64,000 bases of DNA from Cucumis sativus (taxonomy: Eukaryota; Streptophyta; Magnoliopsida; Cucurbitales; Cucurbitaceae): NCBI RefSeq assembly GCF_000004075.3, contig NC_026656.2, forward strand, positions 19,168,607 through 19,232,606. Reading direction: 5' to 3'. Below, one piece after another: positions 37,401 to 50,397 of this stretch. Each line of letters opens with the position of its first letter. The stretch's first letter is position 1. The notes below the pieces were generated by a model that was given only the letters and a program-made list of their open reading frames with translations, made no database searches and was not told the DNA's origin. Both the position numbers and the translations under genes were made by a program.

Positions 37401-40400
37401 CCCCAACTTCATCATTCTCACACTCAGACTGCCTCTGAGCAGCTTCCATTGCCTCTACTTCTGCTGTGAAATCATAACCATCACTCAATATATCAATCAT
37501 GCGCACAGCCTCTCTTAGCCCACTCATCATTGCACCCCCAACAGTGTCAGGATGCTCCTTGCAAGTAGCTTCACCAGCAAAGAACAAACACTTTCCAACA
37601 GGTTTGGCTAAAATGTCGTAGTCCTCTCCAGACGCTCCAACAGCAACATATGAGTAAGCACCATAGCTAAATGGATCTCTTCCCCAATCAGTTACAACTG
37701 ATGCAACTGGATCAGGTACTACTGCTTCTCCAAAAAGTTTGCGAAGGACCATTAATGCATGGCTTACATTGTCGGAAGAGCTCATATATTGCCTCTCCAC
37801 AGCAGCCTGACCAACCACTAATGCTATGAGAACTGGCGCACCAACTGTTTTTCTTACATTCCAAAACATGAAACACTGCCCCCTCCATTTTGTTTCCTCT
37901 GCCGTTGCCCCAAAATAATCCACAGAGTCATCCCAGAAAACTTCAGGAAATTCAATAACTATTTTGTTAAGAACCCCAAACCCAAGGCGCTGGATGGACA
38001 GACGCTTCCATTCAGGCAATGGTGGTGAAAACTTGATAGTTTCTGCTTTCAAGCATCCAAGAGGCACTGTAATAAGGACAGCATCTCCCAGAAACTCGCA
38101 ACCATTGGTTGTGGAAACTTTCACCTTTGCACATTGATTCCCATTAAACCCAATGTCACTGGTGCTGTAAGAAATATCAGCCACAACATGGTTTAGGCGA
38201 ACATCAAGTCCCCCACCAAGAGACTCAACAACAGTGCTATAACCCCCTTTAATCATACAATGAGCTCCTCCAAAACCTCCATAAAGATCATCCTGGTTCC
38301 AGTTAGGAAGAGATACTTTCTTGAGCATAGCAGCACAACCATACTCCAAGTTAGCAAAATGCCAATTCATAACTCTCCTCTCAAAGGGACTCAAAACCTC
38401 TTCCTCAGAACAAACATCCATTCCTCGAGCCATGCGTCGTCGCTTAAGGGCATATTCTAAACCTTCCTCAAGGGACATAGCCATTGCATGCTCCCCTCTT
38501 TGCGCAACAAGCAACACCATGTCATCAAGAAGACTATTATATTCTGCTTCCAAAGCTTCATCCATGTCTAGTGGAACTTTTTTGCAAGTAATGATGTCAT
38601 AGAGGGGACAGTCACTATTTAATACAGTCAACTCGAGGCCCAATTGAGTGCATATCAATGAGGAAGGATCGGGCCTTCTTTCAGTTGCGACATCAGCCTC
38701 TACTCCCGTAATAATACTTGCACCAAGATCTACAGGAACAGAAAGAGAGGAGCGATCTGTATGAACACGGCCTCCTAACCTATTCCTAGCTTCCAGTACA
38801 GTGACAGTAAAGCCCTGTCGAAGCAAGTGCTTTGCAGCAGTTAAGCCAGCAGGACCAGCTCCAATCACAATTACTTTCTTTTTTATTTCAGAATTACTCT
38901 GCTGTTGTTGATCATCTCCTACACACTCATCAGAGGAGATTGGGCCCCAACTGTTTCTTGACTGATTAGTTAAATGTGAGGCAGCTTTACCTGGAACGTC
39001 ACCAACAAATTTTACCTGTGTAGGATCAGGAATACAGTACTCCAAGTCATGTACCAATTCTTGTTCGAGTTCCACTGGTTTGGGTAAATCCAAATTATTT
39101 GCAATCACAGGGTCTCTTCCTTCAGCATCCTTCAATATTACTTCACAGCCAGCTGAAACATCATTCTCTGCATTAGAAGCATCGGAATTTTTTACCATGA
39201 CAGAAACCCCTTCCTCGGAATCAGCAGCTGAAGCAACACTAACATCTCCAACCTTTTTCTCTCCCAGTTCATAATCATATTTAATGTCAGATTCTGATTT
39301 GGCTTTCTCAGAGGCAATCCCCGCATTTATATAACCCTGTCAATTTCATTAGAAATTAATACGGACCTATGAAAAAACACCCTCCAAAGCAGAATGACAC
39401 AAGAAACCATTAATTGAATGAATGTCAAAGACAAACTAAGTGGTCCATAAAAAATACAAGAGGATACTCTATAATCTGTCCTAACTTACACGTAGATTAA
39501 GAAATGCATAGATCTCCCTAACAAGGGAGAAACGTGGTGGTTCATCCATAGAGGGAGTATCAGTAACCCCACAGTCAACAAGACGCAAAATGCGTGTAAC
39601 ATCTTTACACCAAAGTCCCAGGATCTGGTTCCTGCAAGGAGACGCATTTTAAACACCGTTGAATAATTGAATCAAAAATAAAAGAGTCAATAAAATTTAA
39701 TTATACACTTTTTCAGCTCCATTCCAGCATCAATTCAATATGCATGATCTAAACTCCAGAAAACTGTTTAGAGAAACATTGTTGCTTGTAGAGTGACAAT
39801 TCTTTAAATGCCATTGTTGCTTGGAGAACTCAGTACATTGCCTCCCAATAACAATTCATTCAGCTTGGTTTATAGTAATTTCTCATACACTGAAAGTATA
39901 TTACTTTAGTTTGTTCCCATGATTTACAATAAAATTTCATACACTGAGCTAAGAGTATATTACTTATCAGTTATCCATGCAAGGTCCATATGTACAAGAT
40001 AAAAATAATGAAAATCTTTGAGACAGCAGAAATAGGTACATTTTATTTAAAAAATTCCATTTTGTTATTAACTGTCAAAACCAAGACTACCATACACTTG
40101 AATATATCTGAATAACAAAGGAAATCGAAAGTTTTAATTAATCATTTAACTCAGCACATCATCCACAAACTAACCATAGATATATTATTAAAATACAAGT
40201 GTAAGTATTAAAAATAAATAAATAACAATAACTGCAACTCAAAATCACATTACTCAGCATTAAACTAGTGCATATGTCTGATGCTGAATATAATTCCATA
40301 ACAGCACATTCACGGCAAAAACCATAGAGAAGGCATAAAAACAAATAAAGCGACATAAAACAAATTAGGGAGAAACGCAATTTATCCAAAATAAAGTGGC

Positions 40401-42455
40401 GTAAAAACAAGGCATGTAATAATATAAAGGATTAAGTAAAAAATACCTGCATGCTATGTACTCTTGAAGCCCACCTTTGCGCTTTAGCACATCCTTAAAT
40501 TTAATCTTCTCAAGTAGACCAACTGCATGTGCCTTAAGCCCTGCAGACACCGCAGCCCTACCACCAGTTTCAGCCTCTGTAAAGGTTGTTGATGTAGAAT
40601 CCTTTCTTGATCTGAAAGAATGATCACCATCAACTGCACGCTCACTAATCAAAACCTCCCAATCAATATCTCCTTCATAAGCCATGTCCTCATGCCGGGG
40701 CTTCTTGGTCTTGCGCGCTACACGCTGTAAAGCTGAAAGCTTTAAATCTTTTTCACTTTCAGGAGCAGATATTACATCCTCAAGGTCATTATCATCTGGA
40801 GTGAAAGACCCAAGAGAAGATACCTTAACCTCTTTACCAGTAAGTATGTTATTTGGACCATCCATCTCCAGTGGAACCTTGGCCGGTTGACTATCTGATA
40901 TCATGCTGAAATTTCCACCAGGACAAAAATCTGGATACTTTGGCCCAAGTTTTTGCAATGTGAGAGATTGAACAGCAGTTGAATCTATCCTATTAGAGAT
41001 CGTAGCATTTTCCTTCTGCATAGAACGACCTTTGTCGTTTGGCTCATCATTTCCAGTATTTAAATTATCAGAGTCACTGTCAGTTTTATCCACTTTCGTT
41101 GAATCAAAGCCTGCAGATAACTGAGGATTGGAAGAACTTTCACAGAAATTGGTAGATTTTGACAATTCATCGTGATATTTAACAAGCAATCTTTCTTTCC
41201 CTTCACAATCTACACCTGGAATTGTTTTAGACAAATTGACTGTGGTCTCTTGGGCCACCGCATCACAAAAATCTCTGCTGGAAACACCCACACAAAGGTC
41301 ATGGTTTTCGTTTATCTTTTCTAGAGGACGACAAGAACTGCACATGTTTTCATTAATTTGATTCTCACCTAGCCCATCCTGAAAAGAACCCATTTCTGCC
41401 AAATGGCTATTTGTGATTGTATTGCCACAAGAACAATGTTTTAGTACATTCTTGATTTCACACGATGCTTTTCTTTCCAGCACCCGGAAATTGTCCCTAA
41501 ATTGACTAAAGTTTTTGCTGTCTTTATCAGCAACTTCATTTGATATGCATGGTCTCATGTCAGGATTCTCGTGACCATTGAGAGAGCATGGATCCTCTTC
41601 TTGGTCATGTTTAATTCCTTGATGACATTGTCCCCGACCAGGATTACAGTTCTCTTTGGTGCAATGCGAACAGGAAATTAAATATGATGTAGTAAGTTCA
41701 GAATCTGGTTTTTTGACAACTTGTGCCAGCTTAGATGAAGAATTAATACTCACAATGGAGTGTGCTTCATGATCCTCAGAAACAGCTCTACAAAAAGGAC
41801 TCAATTTATCTTCAGAAGCCTCATCCTTGCAGTCTGGTCTAAATGTTGTAGATACCACTGATTTCCTAGTTGAACCAGACTGAACCTTTTGGACAAATGC
41901 TGACAATGAATCATCCAGCTGCTTATCCAAAGAGCAATTAGCACTTCTCCTACTAGAGATGCCCATCACCATGTCTTTTGATTCCAGATCAGGTGCTTCA
42001 CACCTCATTTCTGCATCAATCTTTGCAGATGAATCAGAATCCTCACGATCCATTAATTCACCATTTTCTGGTCTCAATCTTGTGTCTAAGTCCCCATGTC
42101 CTTTGGATGTATTAAATAATGGATTCAAAGATTCTGTCACGCTTAGAGCAGAACTCTGTTCCCTAGCAATTCCAGTTCCACTAACCTTTTTAGGACGCTT
42201 CAACTTCTTTCTAAAACTAGCTAAAGTATCATCCATTCCACCAAAGTCCTCTTGCACTGGCAATTTTGCTCCTTTCTTGTCAACCATCTTGTCCCTTCCA
42301 CCGCCATCGTCTACATTCAACTTAGTTTTTTTAGAGTTTCGTGATCTCTTCAACTTAAGTAGAGAACCAATGGGCTCATCAACATCTGAGTCAAACCCAC
42401 CATCCTTTGGCTTCGTTCTTTTCCTAAAACCAGACTTCTTATTGTCTCCATCCAT
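34408..42455 (-). CDS. LDL3: LDL3-type lysine-specific histone demethylase homolog (SWIRM plus amine oxidase)
   Basis: Eight coding exons: 42455-40447, 39631-39490, 39336-37168, 37041-36948, 36593-36103, 35656-34973, 34816-34742, 34473-34408; 1909 residues, all GT/AG, frame closed. Residues 1-620 are charged, low-complexity and partly Cys-rich. A SWIRM domain spans about 630-720. The FAD-dependent amine-oxidase domain begins with VIVIGAGPAGL near 874 and includes GGRVHTD, the catalytic-lysine region GFGVLNK and the C-terminal FAD motif FFAGEATCKEHPDTVGGAMMSG. An Ala/Glu-rich helix (AAFAAAEAARAAALAAAK) and a conserved tail (to 1909) follow, absent from shorter LSD1 homologs. This arrangement is that of Arabidopsis LDL3 (At4g16310), which I recall as shorter, about 1630 residues. 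Expected role: nuclear removal of methyl groups from histone H3 lysine 4, acting on transcription. Confidence 0.94.
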
Positions 42456-44164
42456 CTTCTCAACCCCACATTCAACAAATAACCAGCAAGTCTCAATGGC
42501 GTAACCCTAACTCAGCTTGAGAAAGCAAGCAATCAAGCAATAATGTGAAAAACATCCCAACGCTTAACAAATCTCAATCATCAATGACCTAAAACTCAAA
42601 TATCCCGTCCTCCACAAAAATCGATGCTAATCCAACAATACCCTACACCCGTAAAGACGCAGAAACGTTCAGATAAAAAAAATAAATTTTAAAGAAAGTA
42701 ATAATAAATACCCTAACTCGTACATTCAAAAGTAGAGCGAAAGAATCCCCAGTAAAGAAATTCTACCGATTGGCTAATTCTACCGCGAATATCATATAGA
42801 GTTCCTTCCTAAGTCGACCAATACCAAAATAAAAAAACAATAATGCGATAACAAACGAAAGAAAACACGCATCTAGGGTTTGTAACGGCATTGCTGAGAA
42901 AGAAGCGAAAAGAACCACCAAATTGGTGATGGAAAGAAGAGTGGACCTTGAAGAAGCTCGTCTATGGCGGCATTCGAGAATAGTTGAGAGGAAGAAGAAG
43001 AAAGTGATGTGCGCACGTTAGCCCTCACCGGTGATGAGAGTGACGGTCGGCTCAGAGAAGTGCGCCGCCAGCGGGATGGGGGAAAAAAGTCTCTGTTGCG
43101 GGGGAGAAAAAATAAAGAGAAAAAAAAAATTAATTAATTAATGATAATATTAAAAATAAATAAACCCAAAACGACAATTTTGGGGATCGAAACGACAGGT
43201 GCGGCGAACGAAAGTAGTGGAACGAGGGGGCCTTCTGAAACGCTACGGACCACTCGGCGGGGCTTTTTTTTCTTTCTTTTCTTTTTCCATTTTCAACAAA
43301 AATAAAATAAATAAATAAATTGCCGGACCAAAATTTCCCTTTTTCTTTGCGACGAAAATTGATTTTCTTCCATAATTGGGTTTTGTGTTTCATATATTAT
43401 ATTGAATGAGAAAATCAATTTACTTTCTTATGAGGGCTGCCTTCCTCTAGTCTCAAAGTCCATGGCCCAAGCCCAACGAAATTTATGTTTTGTAATAATA
43501 GTGTGCTATATAAATGGGAATTTTTGTGCCTTCACAACAACATGTGCTATATAAATGTTTTTTAATTACGATTGGTGAGAATTTTCAATACGAGTGTTTC
43601 GTACAAGGAGTCCAACTATATAGCAGTTTTTGAACCCAAGATGCAAGTTGTGAATTGAACTCCTATTGTTCTAACTTTAACTCATTTGACCAAACATCTC
43701 TATGTGATTACAGCAAACATTCCCAGGATGAATTTCTTTTTGGTAAGTTGCATTTCTTCTTAGTTTTTTATGCAATTGATCGTGTTTTTATAGTTTTGCT
43801 GTTCTATTTTCATTCATCAATAATACAACTACACATAGATAACACTTGAACCGAAGAAAAACCACGCATTAAACAAATATTAGTACGCAAATAATTATAA
43901 CAATCACATAAATATTTTACTTATCGTTTCCATTTACAAAACTACTATCTCCAAATATTTTGACCATTCAAACCCTTTTATCACTTTCAAACTAGAAAAT
44001 ACAACGTCTAATTTAATTAGAATATAATCAATACACAATAACGTGTATTTGATTCGAAAAATTTGTAAACAAATAACGACAAAACAACAAAAAAGGACTA
44101 CTTGTATATGCATGGACAAGCTTAAAAAGGGGCGTGAGAGTGTAGAATAAATGCTACCGTCAAT

Positions 44165-44410
44165 GTTAACCATATAGTAGTAGCGAAAAGCAGCAGAGAA
44201 ATTATAAAAAGGAAAATTGAAGGGGGAATTTGAGTAATTAATGTATGTTTGTTGTCAATGGGTTACCCAACCGACGTCGTTCTGGTCTTTCGTCTTTATG
44301 CCATTTGCAGGCATCATTTAATGCCGTATTCAACCCTCCACCCTTCGCTCATCAAATGTTGAAGCCAAAGTGGTTAGGGTTACCTTGCAACTAAATGCAC
44401 ACTTCAACCC
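44165..44410. repeat. Duplicated non-coding block, copy 1 (ACCGACGTCGTTCTG block)
   Basis: Shares an ordered set of motifs with 46660-46890: AGCAGCAGAG, AATTAATGTATGTTTG, CCAACCGACGTCGTTCTG, ATTTAATGCCGTATT with CAACCCTCCACCCT, then GGTTACCTTGCAACTAAA and CACACTT. Spacing between motifs is close in both copies. The core GACGTC is a palindromic bZIP-type site. No open frame is shared. Confidence 0.75.
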
Positions 44411-45284
44411 ACACCCCAATCTTTTTATTTTTATTTGAAATCTATATATCGATTTAAGGTATAACTTTTATTATAAGTTAGATTTATTTTATTATTGTTA
44501 TTATTTAAAAAACAATAGTATGATTGGATGTGAATGTTTTTCTGATTCTTTTCCATTTAGATAGTCTTAAAGAAATAATTAGAATGAAGCCATAAATCTC
44601 CTGTTTGACCAAATTGGGAAGTGGTTGGCCAATATATGATGCCGCCGACAACTTCGCCCTTATAACCAAACGAGCTGTGGAATCCAATTCCAATATTGAT
44701 TATTGATTGTGTGTTCTATGAACAAAAAGTTCATATTTATTATTTTAATATCCCGTAAGCTTTTTCAGCTTTAGCTTAGCATATTTGTTGTTTATAAAAT
44801 CAAAGGCATATATACGGTTTTATTTCAAACTAAAATAAATTTCAAAACTTTCAAATTATATCCCATATCCAAAACCATGACATTTTTATATATATCAACG
44901 ATAAGATTGTATGAATCGATACATTTTATTATGCACAATTCTCATCTATATTTAGATACTTGTTTGAACAAAAAGTCACATCCTTTCGTCAATGAAAACT
45001 TTTTTGGGATTGAAGTGATATGTGGTTTTGGACGATGCAAACGGTAGAGATGTGAAAAATGACAATTGAGTGGTGAAGACATGCAATTTTAACCAACTAT
45101 AATATATGTTGTCGTGTTACGACTATTAAAACTGACATGTAGCAACGGTCATGTATATGAATGTTGGTTTAGATCGTAGATTTGATGTATCTAGCAGTTG
45201 AGTTACGATAAAATGAGACTCGTAATTTATTGTATTTTTTTTTCTAAATAGTTACAACTATTTGTGGTAGACAACACAGATAAA

Positions 45285-45545
45285 ATGTTTAGGATAGTTG
45301 CAAATTTAACAATTAAATTCAAAATAATTAAGTATATAACAACATTTTTAAAAAATTACAAATGTAGCAAAATTTGTCAAATTTTATAATGATATAAGTC
45401 TATCAGTCATAGAGCATGGTGTAAATATCGGTCTAGCACGGATAGTTTTGCTATATTTGTAATTTTTTTTAAATGTTGTTATATCTTTAATTATTATTCA
45501 TAAAATTGCCATCAATTATAATTACCCAAAATATTTTGTTTAATT
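45285..45545. repeat. Dispersed A/T-rich repeat, copy B
   Basis: Matches 47460-47700 in order: GATAGTTGCAAATTTAACAA, AATTCAAAATAATT, TATATAACAACATTTTTAAA, GTCTATCAGTCATAGA, AAATATCGGT, then ATGTTGTTAT and ATTATAATT. Also matches part of 6690-6825. Presumably a non-autonomous element or its decayed copies; no ends identified. Confidence 0.6.
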
Positions 45546-46659
45546 TTGTATATATACTAAAATAAATTATAAATTTCACATGCATAGCATATATTCTTTT
45601 TAAAATTACAATATTGTCCTTGCTTAATAGTTTTAAAATCAAAAGTTGAAGTTGAAGTTTTCTTTTTTTATTTATCTGTTTCTTTTAGAAAAATGACAAT
45701 TTTAAAACTATGAGTACATTTACGTACCCATCATTTATTTCATCCTCCTAACAAAATAATAGTAGGGTTAAAATATGTCATAAAACTTAAACTGTATCTT
45801 GACTTTTGCTACCATGTATCTTTTCTAGTCAGATTGGAGATTCTATGTAGTTTGTCGAAGGATCTCTTATATAGCATGTTGCGTTTGCATCTTGTTGTTG
45901 TATGATCGAATAGTCTACAATGCAGTTAAGTTGGTTACTGGTGTACTCCATAAAGAACGAAGAACATGATTTTGGAGTTTCATTAAGCAACAACTACTTG
46001 AAAATAATCTATTAAAAATCACTCCCGAAGTAAATACTAATAATAATATATTTGAATTTTGTTATAGAGTAAACCAGTTATTTACGAATATTATATTTCA
46101 AAATTGCGATCTACACATTAAAAATCTTACCCATGTTCCAACTTATTAAAATACCATAAAAATGAAATGAACGAGTGAAATTGATGCATAGACATTTCTT
46201 AAAGAAAATGGTAGTTGAGAATCTAAGTTGTATGTACAAAACCTTAATAGTATTCTAATCAATAAAAGTGTAGGTCTCACATGATAGTTATCCAAACAAA
46301 ACACAATCAATGGTGTAATTAAGTTTACACACTTACCAAATTTTACAATCTAAATTGATATCACTCAAAAGTTAGTTGGCATAAAGAATTACATGAAAGT
46401 GGCATAAAAAGTCATCAAACAAAAGACAAAATATTGCAAAAATCACTCTTAACCACGATAATAGTTAGTTAAATTAGACGTGTTGGTATAATTTGAGAGT
46501 TCAATTTTAAATATTTACGATCTAATTTTTACACGGATTATGAACTCGAGAGAGTCTAATGTTAATGGTGGTAGAAGTTAATAAGGTTTAATTGCAAAAT
46601 AGATTAAAAACAAAAGAGAGAAGGGAGGGCATGGCCTAAACTGCAAGTGTCAATGTCAA

Positions 46660-46890
46660 GCAGCAGAGCAGTCAGAAATTTCAGGCAATGGCCGATGATA
46701 CGTAGATTTAGAATTAGATATTAATTTTGAAAGGCAGTCAATTAATATACGTTTGCTTTTATTGGTTGGGCTAACCGACGTCGTTCTGCTCTCAAGCATT
46801 ATTAAATGCCTTATTTAACCCTCCACCCTCCATATAAATTTGGAAAGAAATTGGTTACCTTCCAATTAAACACCCACTTTAGACTTCTTA
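46660..46890. repeat. Duplicated non-coding block, copy 2 (ACCGACGTCGTTCTG block)
   Basis: Second copy of the block at 44165-44410, about 2.5 kb away in the same orientation. Contains CTAACCGACGTCGTTCTG, ATTAAATGCCTTATT, AACCCTCCACCCT and GGTTACCTTCCAATTAAA. Unlike copy 1 it holds a TATA-like CCATATAAATTTGG at about 46829, so it could be a promoter. It lies about 1.3 kb upstream of the glyoxal-oxidase-like ATG. Confidence 0.75.
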
Positions 46891-47459
46891 ATACTTTTTC
46901 TTAAATAAAAATACCTTGCCTTTTGTTTTTTTTACTCTAATTTTTTTTTCTATAAATTATAATTTAAGTATACGGTGAATTTGAAAACAAAAACTATCAT
47001 TGGCTCCATTTGAAAAAATTTGTTGGGTTGATTCTTTGAATAATAGGTTTGGTATATAAAAAAGTAAAAAATTTAAGCATAGATGAGAGGTTTGTAGGCT
47101 TAGTTTTAATAGACTAAAAATTAAATAATTTTCTAATCGAATTCAAATGATTAGTCTAATTTGATTCTAAAAAGTAGAGTCTGTGTTTATTTAATTTATC
47201 ACTAATTAAGTTGAAAAAAACGTGGAAGATATTAATTAGCTTTCTAATAAAAATCACAAAGGCTTTAATGGCCAAATTAATTTTAGAAATTCATTGTCAA
47301 ATGATTTTGTTCCAACTCAACGAGTAAGAATTGAAATATGAAATGGTAATTATTTTATCCATAAGTAGAAGAGCATTGATAAATTATATAATTATTTAGC
47401 TATAAAAATTCAATTTCGTTATTTAATTTTTTTAAAACTATTTGATTTATCCTTTTAAA

Positions 47460-47700
47460 ACATTGGATAGTTACAAATTTAATAATTAGATTCAAAATAA
47501 TTGAATATATAGCAATATTTTAAAATTGTTGCAAAAATAATAAAATTTGATAAATTTTATCGGATAATAGACTTGATAGATCATGTTGCAAATATTGGTT
47601 TATTACTGATAGATTATACGAAGTTTATCAATGAAAATGTTGCTATGTCGTTAACTATTATTTCTAAAATGTTCATTAATTATAATTTCCCTTAAATATT
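47460..47700. repeat. Dispersed A/T-rich repeat, copy C
   Basis: Diverged copy of 45285-45545, same orientation. Shares GGATAGTTACAAATTTAATAATTAG-type start, ATTCAAAATAATTGAATATATAGCAA-type continuation, a TGATAGA motif and ATGTTGCTATGTC near the end (each described here in pieces, not exact throughout). Confidence 0.55.
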
Positions 47701-48209
47701 TTAAATGACTATGACTAAATAGGTGTCACGTAAAATTTTAAAAGTTTGATTTTATGGCAACTTCAAACACCAATTTTGTAATTTTGGAAATTGCAAGATT
47801 CGTAATTTAACATACTATTTATTATTATTTATATACTAGTAAAAAGTCACTTTTTATTTAATAGGGTTTTCCGAAAAAAACAATCTTGGGATGAAATTCT
47901 ACTTAATAAGTTTTCCGAAAAAAAATCCACGCTTTATTAAATAAAAAAAAAGGAATATTTCAAAATAATAATATACTTTTCCTTTGCAGTATTTTACTGT
48001 TTCTTCTTCTTCTCTTTTTCTCCTCCATTCACTGACTTCTTCCTCTCTTCTCCTTTATTTTCAGTCTATTATTTCACCTCTTTTTTCTTCTTGTTCCGAC
48101 GACCAGTGAGTCACTAGGCATTGCAAGCTTCATCAAAATTTACAAACGTCGATCGAAATATCGGTAGTCGCCGGCAATCTGAGCTCAAAAAAACGACACC
48201 AGTCGACCA

Positions 48210-49895
48210 ATGATCACCAACAAATGGCGGATTTTAAATGTGCGAGCAACCTATTTTTCTATAACAATGCTTCTTCAAACTCTTCAATTTGCAGACTTTC
48301 TTTTCCTCGTTTCGCAGTCGCAACCAATCGACAGCGGCCGATGGAATCTTCTTCAGGAAGACATCGGGGTTCTGCCAATGCACATGCAGTTACTTCACAG
48401 TGACAGAGTCGTCATCTTCGACCGAACCGACTTTGGTGCCTCAAATTTGCCTTTTCCGGACGGAAAATGCCGAATGGATCCAAATGACGTGGCTCTTAAA
48501 CTTGATTGCACTGCTCATTCTCTCGAATACGACATAGCTTCCAACTCGTTTCGCCCACTCATGGTTCAGACTGATGTCTGGTGCTCTGCCGGTGCCGCCA
48601 TGAGCGACGGAGCGCTTGTTCAGACTGGGGGATTCAATGACGGCGATAGGAGGGTTAGAATTTTCAAGCCGTATCCTAATGGCTCGGATTGGGAGGAGAT
48701 TCCGTTTGCCTTAGCTGTCCGCCGATGGTACCCGACGAACCAAATTTTGCCTGACGGACGACAGATTGTAATTGGCGGACGGCGGCAATTCAGCTACGAA
48801 TTTGTTCCTAAAACCAATGGAGCTACCAAGGCGTATAGCTTCCCGTTTTTGGTGGAGACGAATGATCCATTGATCGAGAACAACTTGTATCCATTCGTAT
48901 TTTTGAACGTTGACGGGAATTTGTTCGTCTTCGCGAACAATCGGTCGATTTTATTCGATTACGCAAGGAACAAGGTGCTAAAGATTTTTCCGGCAATTCC
49001 CGGCGGTGATCCACGGTGTTACCCGAGCACCGGTTCGGCGGTGCTTCTGCCGTTGAGGAATCTACAGGCGGCAACGATTGAAGCAGAGGTTTTGGTCTGC
49101 GGCGGAGCACCGAAAGGGGCTTTTGACAAAGCCGTGAATCGGATCTTCGTCGGAGCTTTAAATACTTGCGCCAGAATTAAAATAACCGACCCAAAACCCG
49201 AGTGGGTCATGGAAACCATGCCGATGGGCAGAGTAATGGGGGACATGGTTTTGCTTCCAAACGGCGACGTTTTGATTATTAACGGTGCCGGTTCAGGAAC
49301 GGCCGGTTGGGATAACGCCCGAGACCCAATCCTGAACCCGATTTTGTACCGACCCAACGACTCCCCCGGTTCGAGGTTCCGGTTGCTGAACCCAAGTCCG
49401 ATCCCCCGTCTTTATCACTCCACAGCTGTTCTCCTCCGCGACGGCCGCGTATTGGTCGGCGGGAGCAATCCAAACGTATACTACAACTTCACCGGTGTAC
49501 CATTTCCAACAGAGTTGAGATTGGAGGCGTTTTCCCCGCCATATTTGGATCCAGAATTTGAAAATATGCGACCGAAAATATTGTCCCCTTCGTCTCAAAC
49601 CACCGTGAGACACACGCAACAGTTAGCAGTTCGGTTTAACGTGACCGGAAACAATGTCTCTTTAAACACAGTGGAGGTAACGATGGTGGCGCCGCCGTTC
49701 AACACGCATTCATTTTCCATGAGTCAGAGACTACTAGTAATTGGCGGTGAGAATGTGACGGATTTGGGAAATGCCACGTGTGATGTCCATGTCAGCATAC
49801 CCGGGTCGGGTACCATAGCTCCATACGGGTATTACCTTCTGTTTGTGGTTCATCGTGAGATTCCCAGTAATGGCATCTGGATCCGTATCGTGTGA
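48210..49895 (+). CDS. GLOX: Glyoxal-oxidase-like / galactose-oxidase-type copper radical enzyme (aldehyde oxidase GLOX family)
   Basis: Single exon, 561 residues. N-terminal glyoxal-oxidase domain plus C-terminal DUF1929 domain, the plant GLOX architecture. The copper-radical site is readable: Cys125 (VWCSAG) and Tyr174 (RRWYPT) are the expected thioether-linked pair; Tyr402-His403 (RLYHST) and His500 (NTHSFS) are the expected copper ligands. Such enzymes oxidise aldehydes, or alcohols in relatives, and release hydrogen peroxide in the cell wall; in plants they have been tied to pollen and pathogen response. A hydrophobic stretch at 20-37 suits a secretion signal. A second ATG at 48267 (residue 20) would give a more usual signal start, so either start is possible. 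N-glycosylation sites (NFT, NVT, NVS, NAT) agree with secretion. CT-rich leader directly upstream. Confidence 0.93.
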   Translation: MITNKWRILNVRATYFSITMLLQTLQFADFLFLVSQSQPIDSGRWNLLQEDIGVLPMHMQLLHSDRVVIFDRTDFGASNLPFPDGKCRMDPNDVALKLDCTAHSLEYDIASNSFRPLMVQTDVWCSAGAAMSDGALVQTGGFNDGDRRVRIFKPYPNGSDWEEIPFALAVRRWYPTNQILPDGRQIVIGGRRQFSYEFVPKTNGATKAYSFPFLVETNDPLIENNLYPFVFLNVDGNLFVFANNRSILFDYARNKVLKIFPAIPGGDPRCYPSTGSAVLLPLRNLQAATIEAEVLVCGGAPKGAFDKAVNRIFVGALNTCARIKITDPKPEWVMETMPMGRVMGDMVLLPNGDVLIINGAGSGTAGWDNARDPILNPILYRPNDSPGSRFRLLNPSPIPRLYHSTAVLLRDGRVLVGGSNPNVYYNFTGVPFPTELRLEAFSPPYLDPEFENMRPKILSPSSQTTVRHTQQLAVRFNVTGNNVSLNTVEVTMVAPPFNTHSFSMSQRLLVIGGENVTDLGNATCDVHVSIPGSGTIAPYGYYLLFVVHREIPSNGIWIRIV

Positions 49896-50397
49896 GAGAG
49901 CAAAATCTAAAAGGAAATTATTATTCTTATTTATTCTAATTTTATTTTATATTTTTCCCTTTTACTTTCCACATGGAAACAGACTACTCTCAGTTCTCTT
50001 TGATGCTTCGTTTATTTTTAGAGAAAAGGTTCAAATTTTTGTAACCTTCAGTTTTTTCTCATCATTATTTTGCCAAATAACATACACTACCCTTGATTTT
50101 AAATGGGCACTTTATTATAAATTTACTTTGTTGATTTAGCTCTATGGGAAATGTTGTTATTGTCATTATTAATAAGTTGGGGTATTAGTTTCACGTGAAG
50201 CTATCTTTTCATAAATAAAAAAATTAAAAGAGAATAATAAAAGTTAAAAAGAGAGAGTGAAGGGGAAATTTGCAGCCTTTGATATTCCTGAAGGTCATGC
50301 ACGTGGACGTTGGGTGTGGTTGGGCTACAGCGGTGAGTTCTTGTGATCGAGTTGGACTGAGTGCTTGGAGTTCTCACACTGTAAGAAAAGTTATATA

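Larger units (their letters stand above)
42456..48209. other. Divergent intergenic region between LDL3 and the glyoxal-oxidase-like gene
   Basis: 5.7 kb without a recognisable gene. From 42456 to about 43090 is the LDL3 leader and promoter side; GGCCCA and GCCCA motifs are near 43461-43473. Then two related ~200-base blocks (44165-44410 and 46660-46890) and two copies of a dispersed A/T-rich repeat. From about 47990 a CT-rich run (TTCTTCTTCTTC) looks like the leader of the downstream gene. Confidence 0.6.

Noticed and set aside
48823-49619. Several minus-strand frames opposite the glyoxal-oxidase-like gene
   Set aside because: Antisense shadows of a G+C-richer coding exon; rich in Arg and Pro with no conserved motif.
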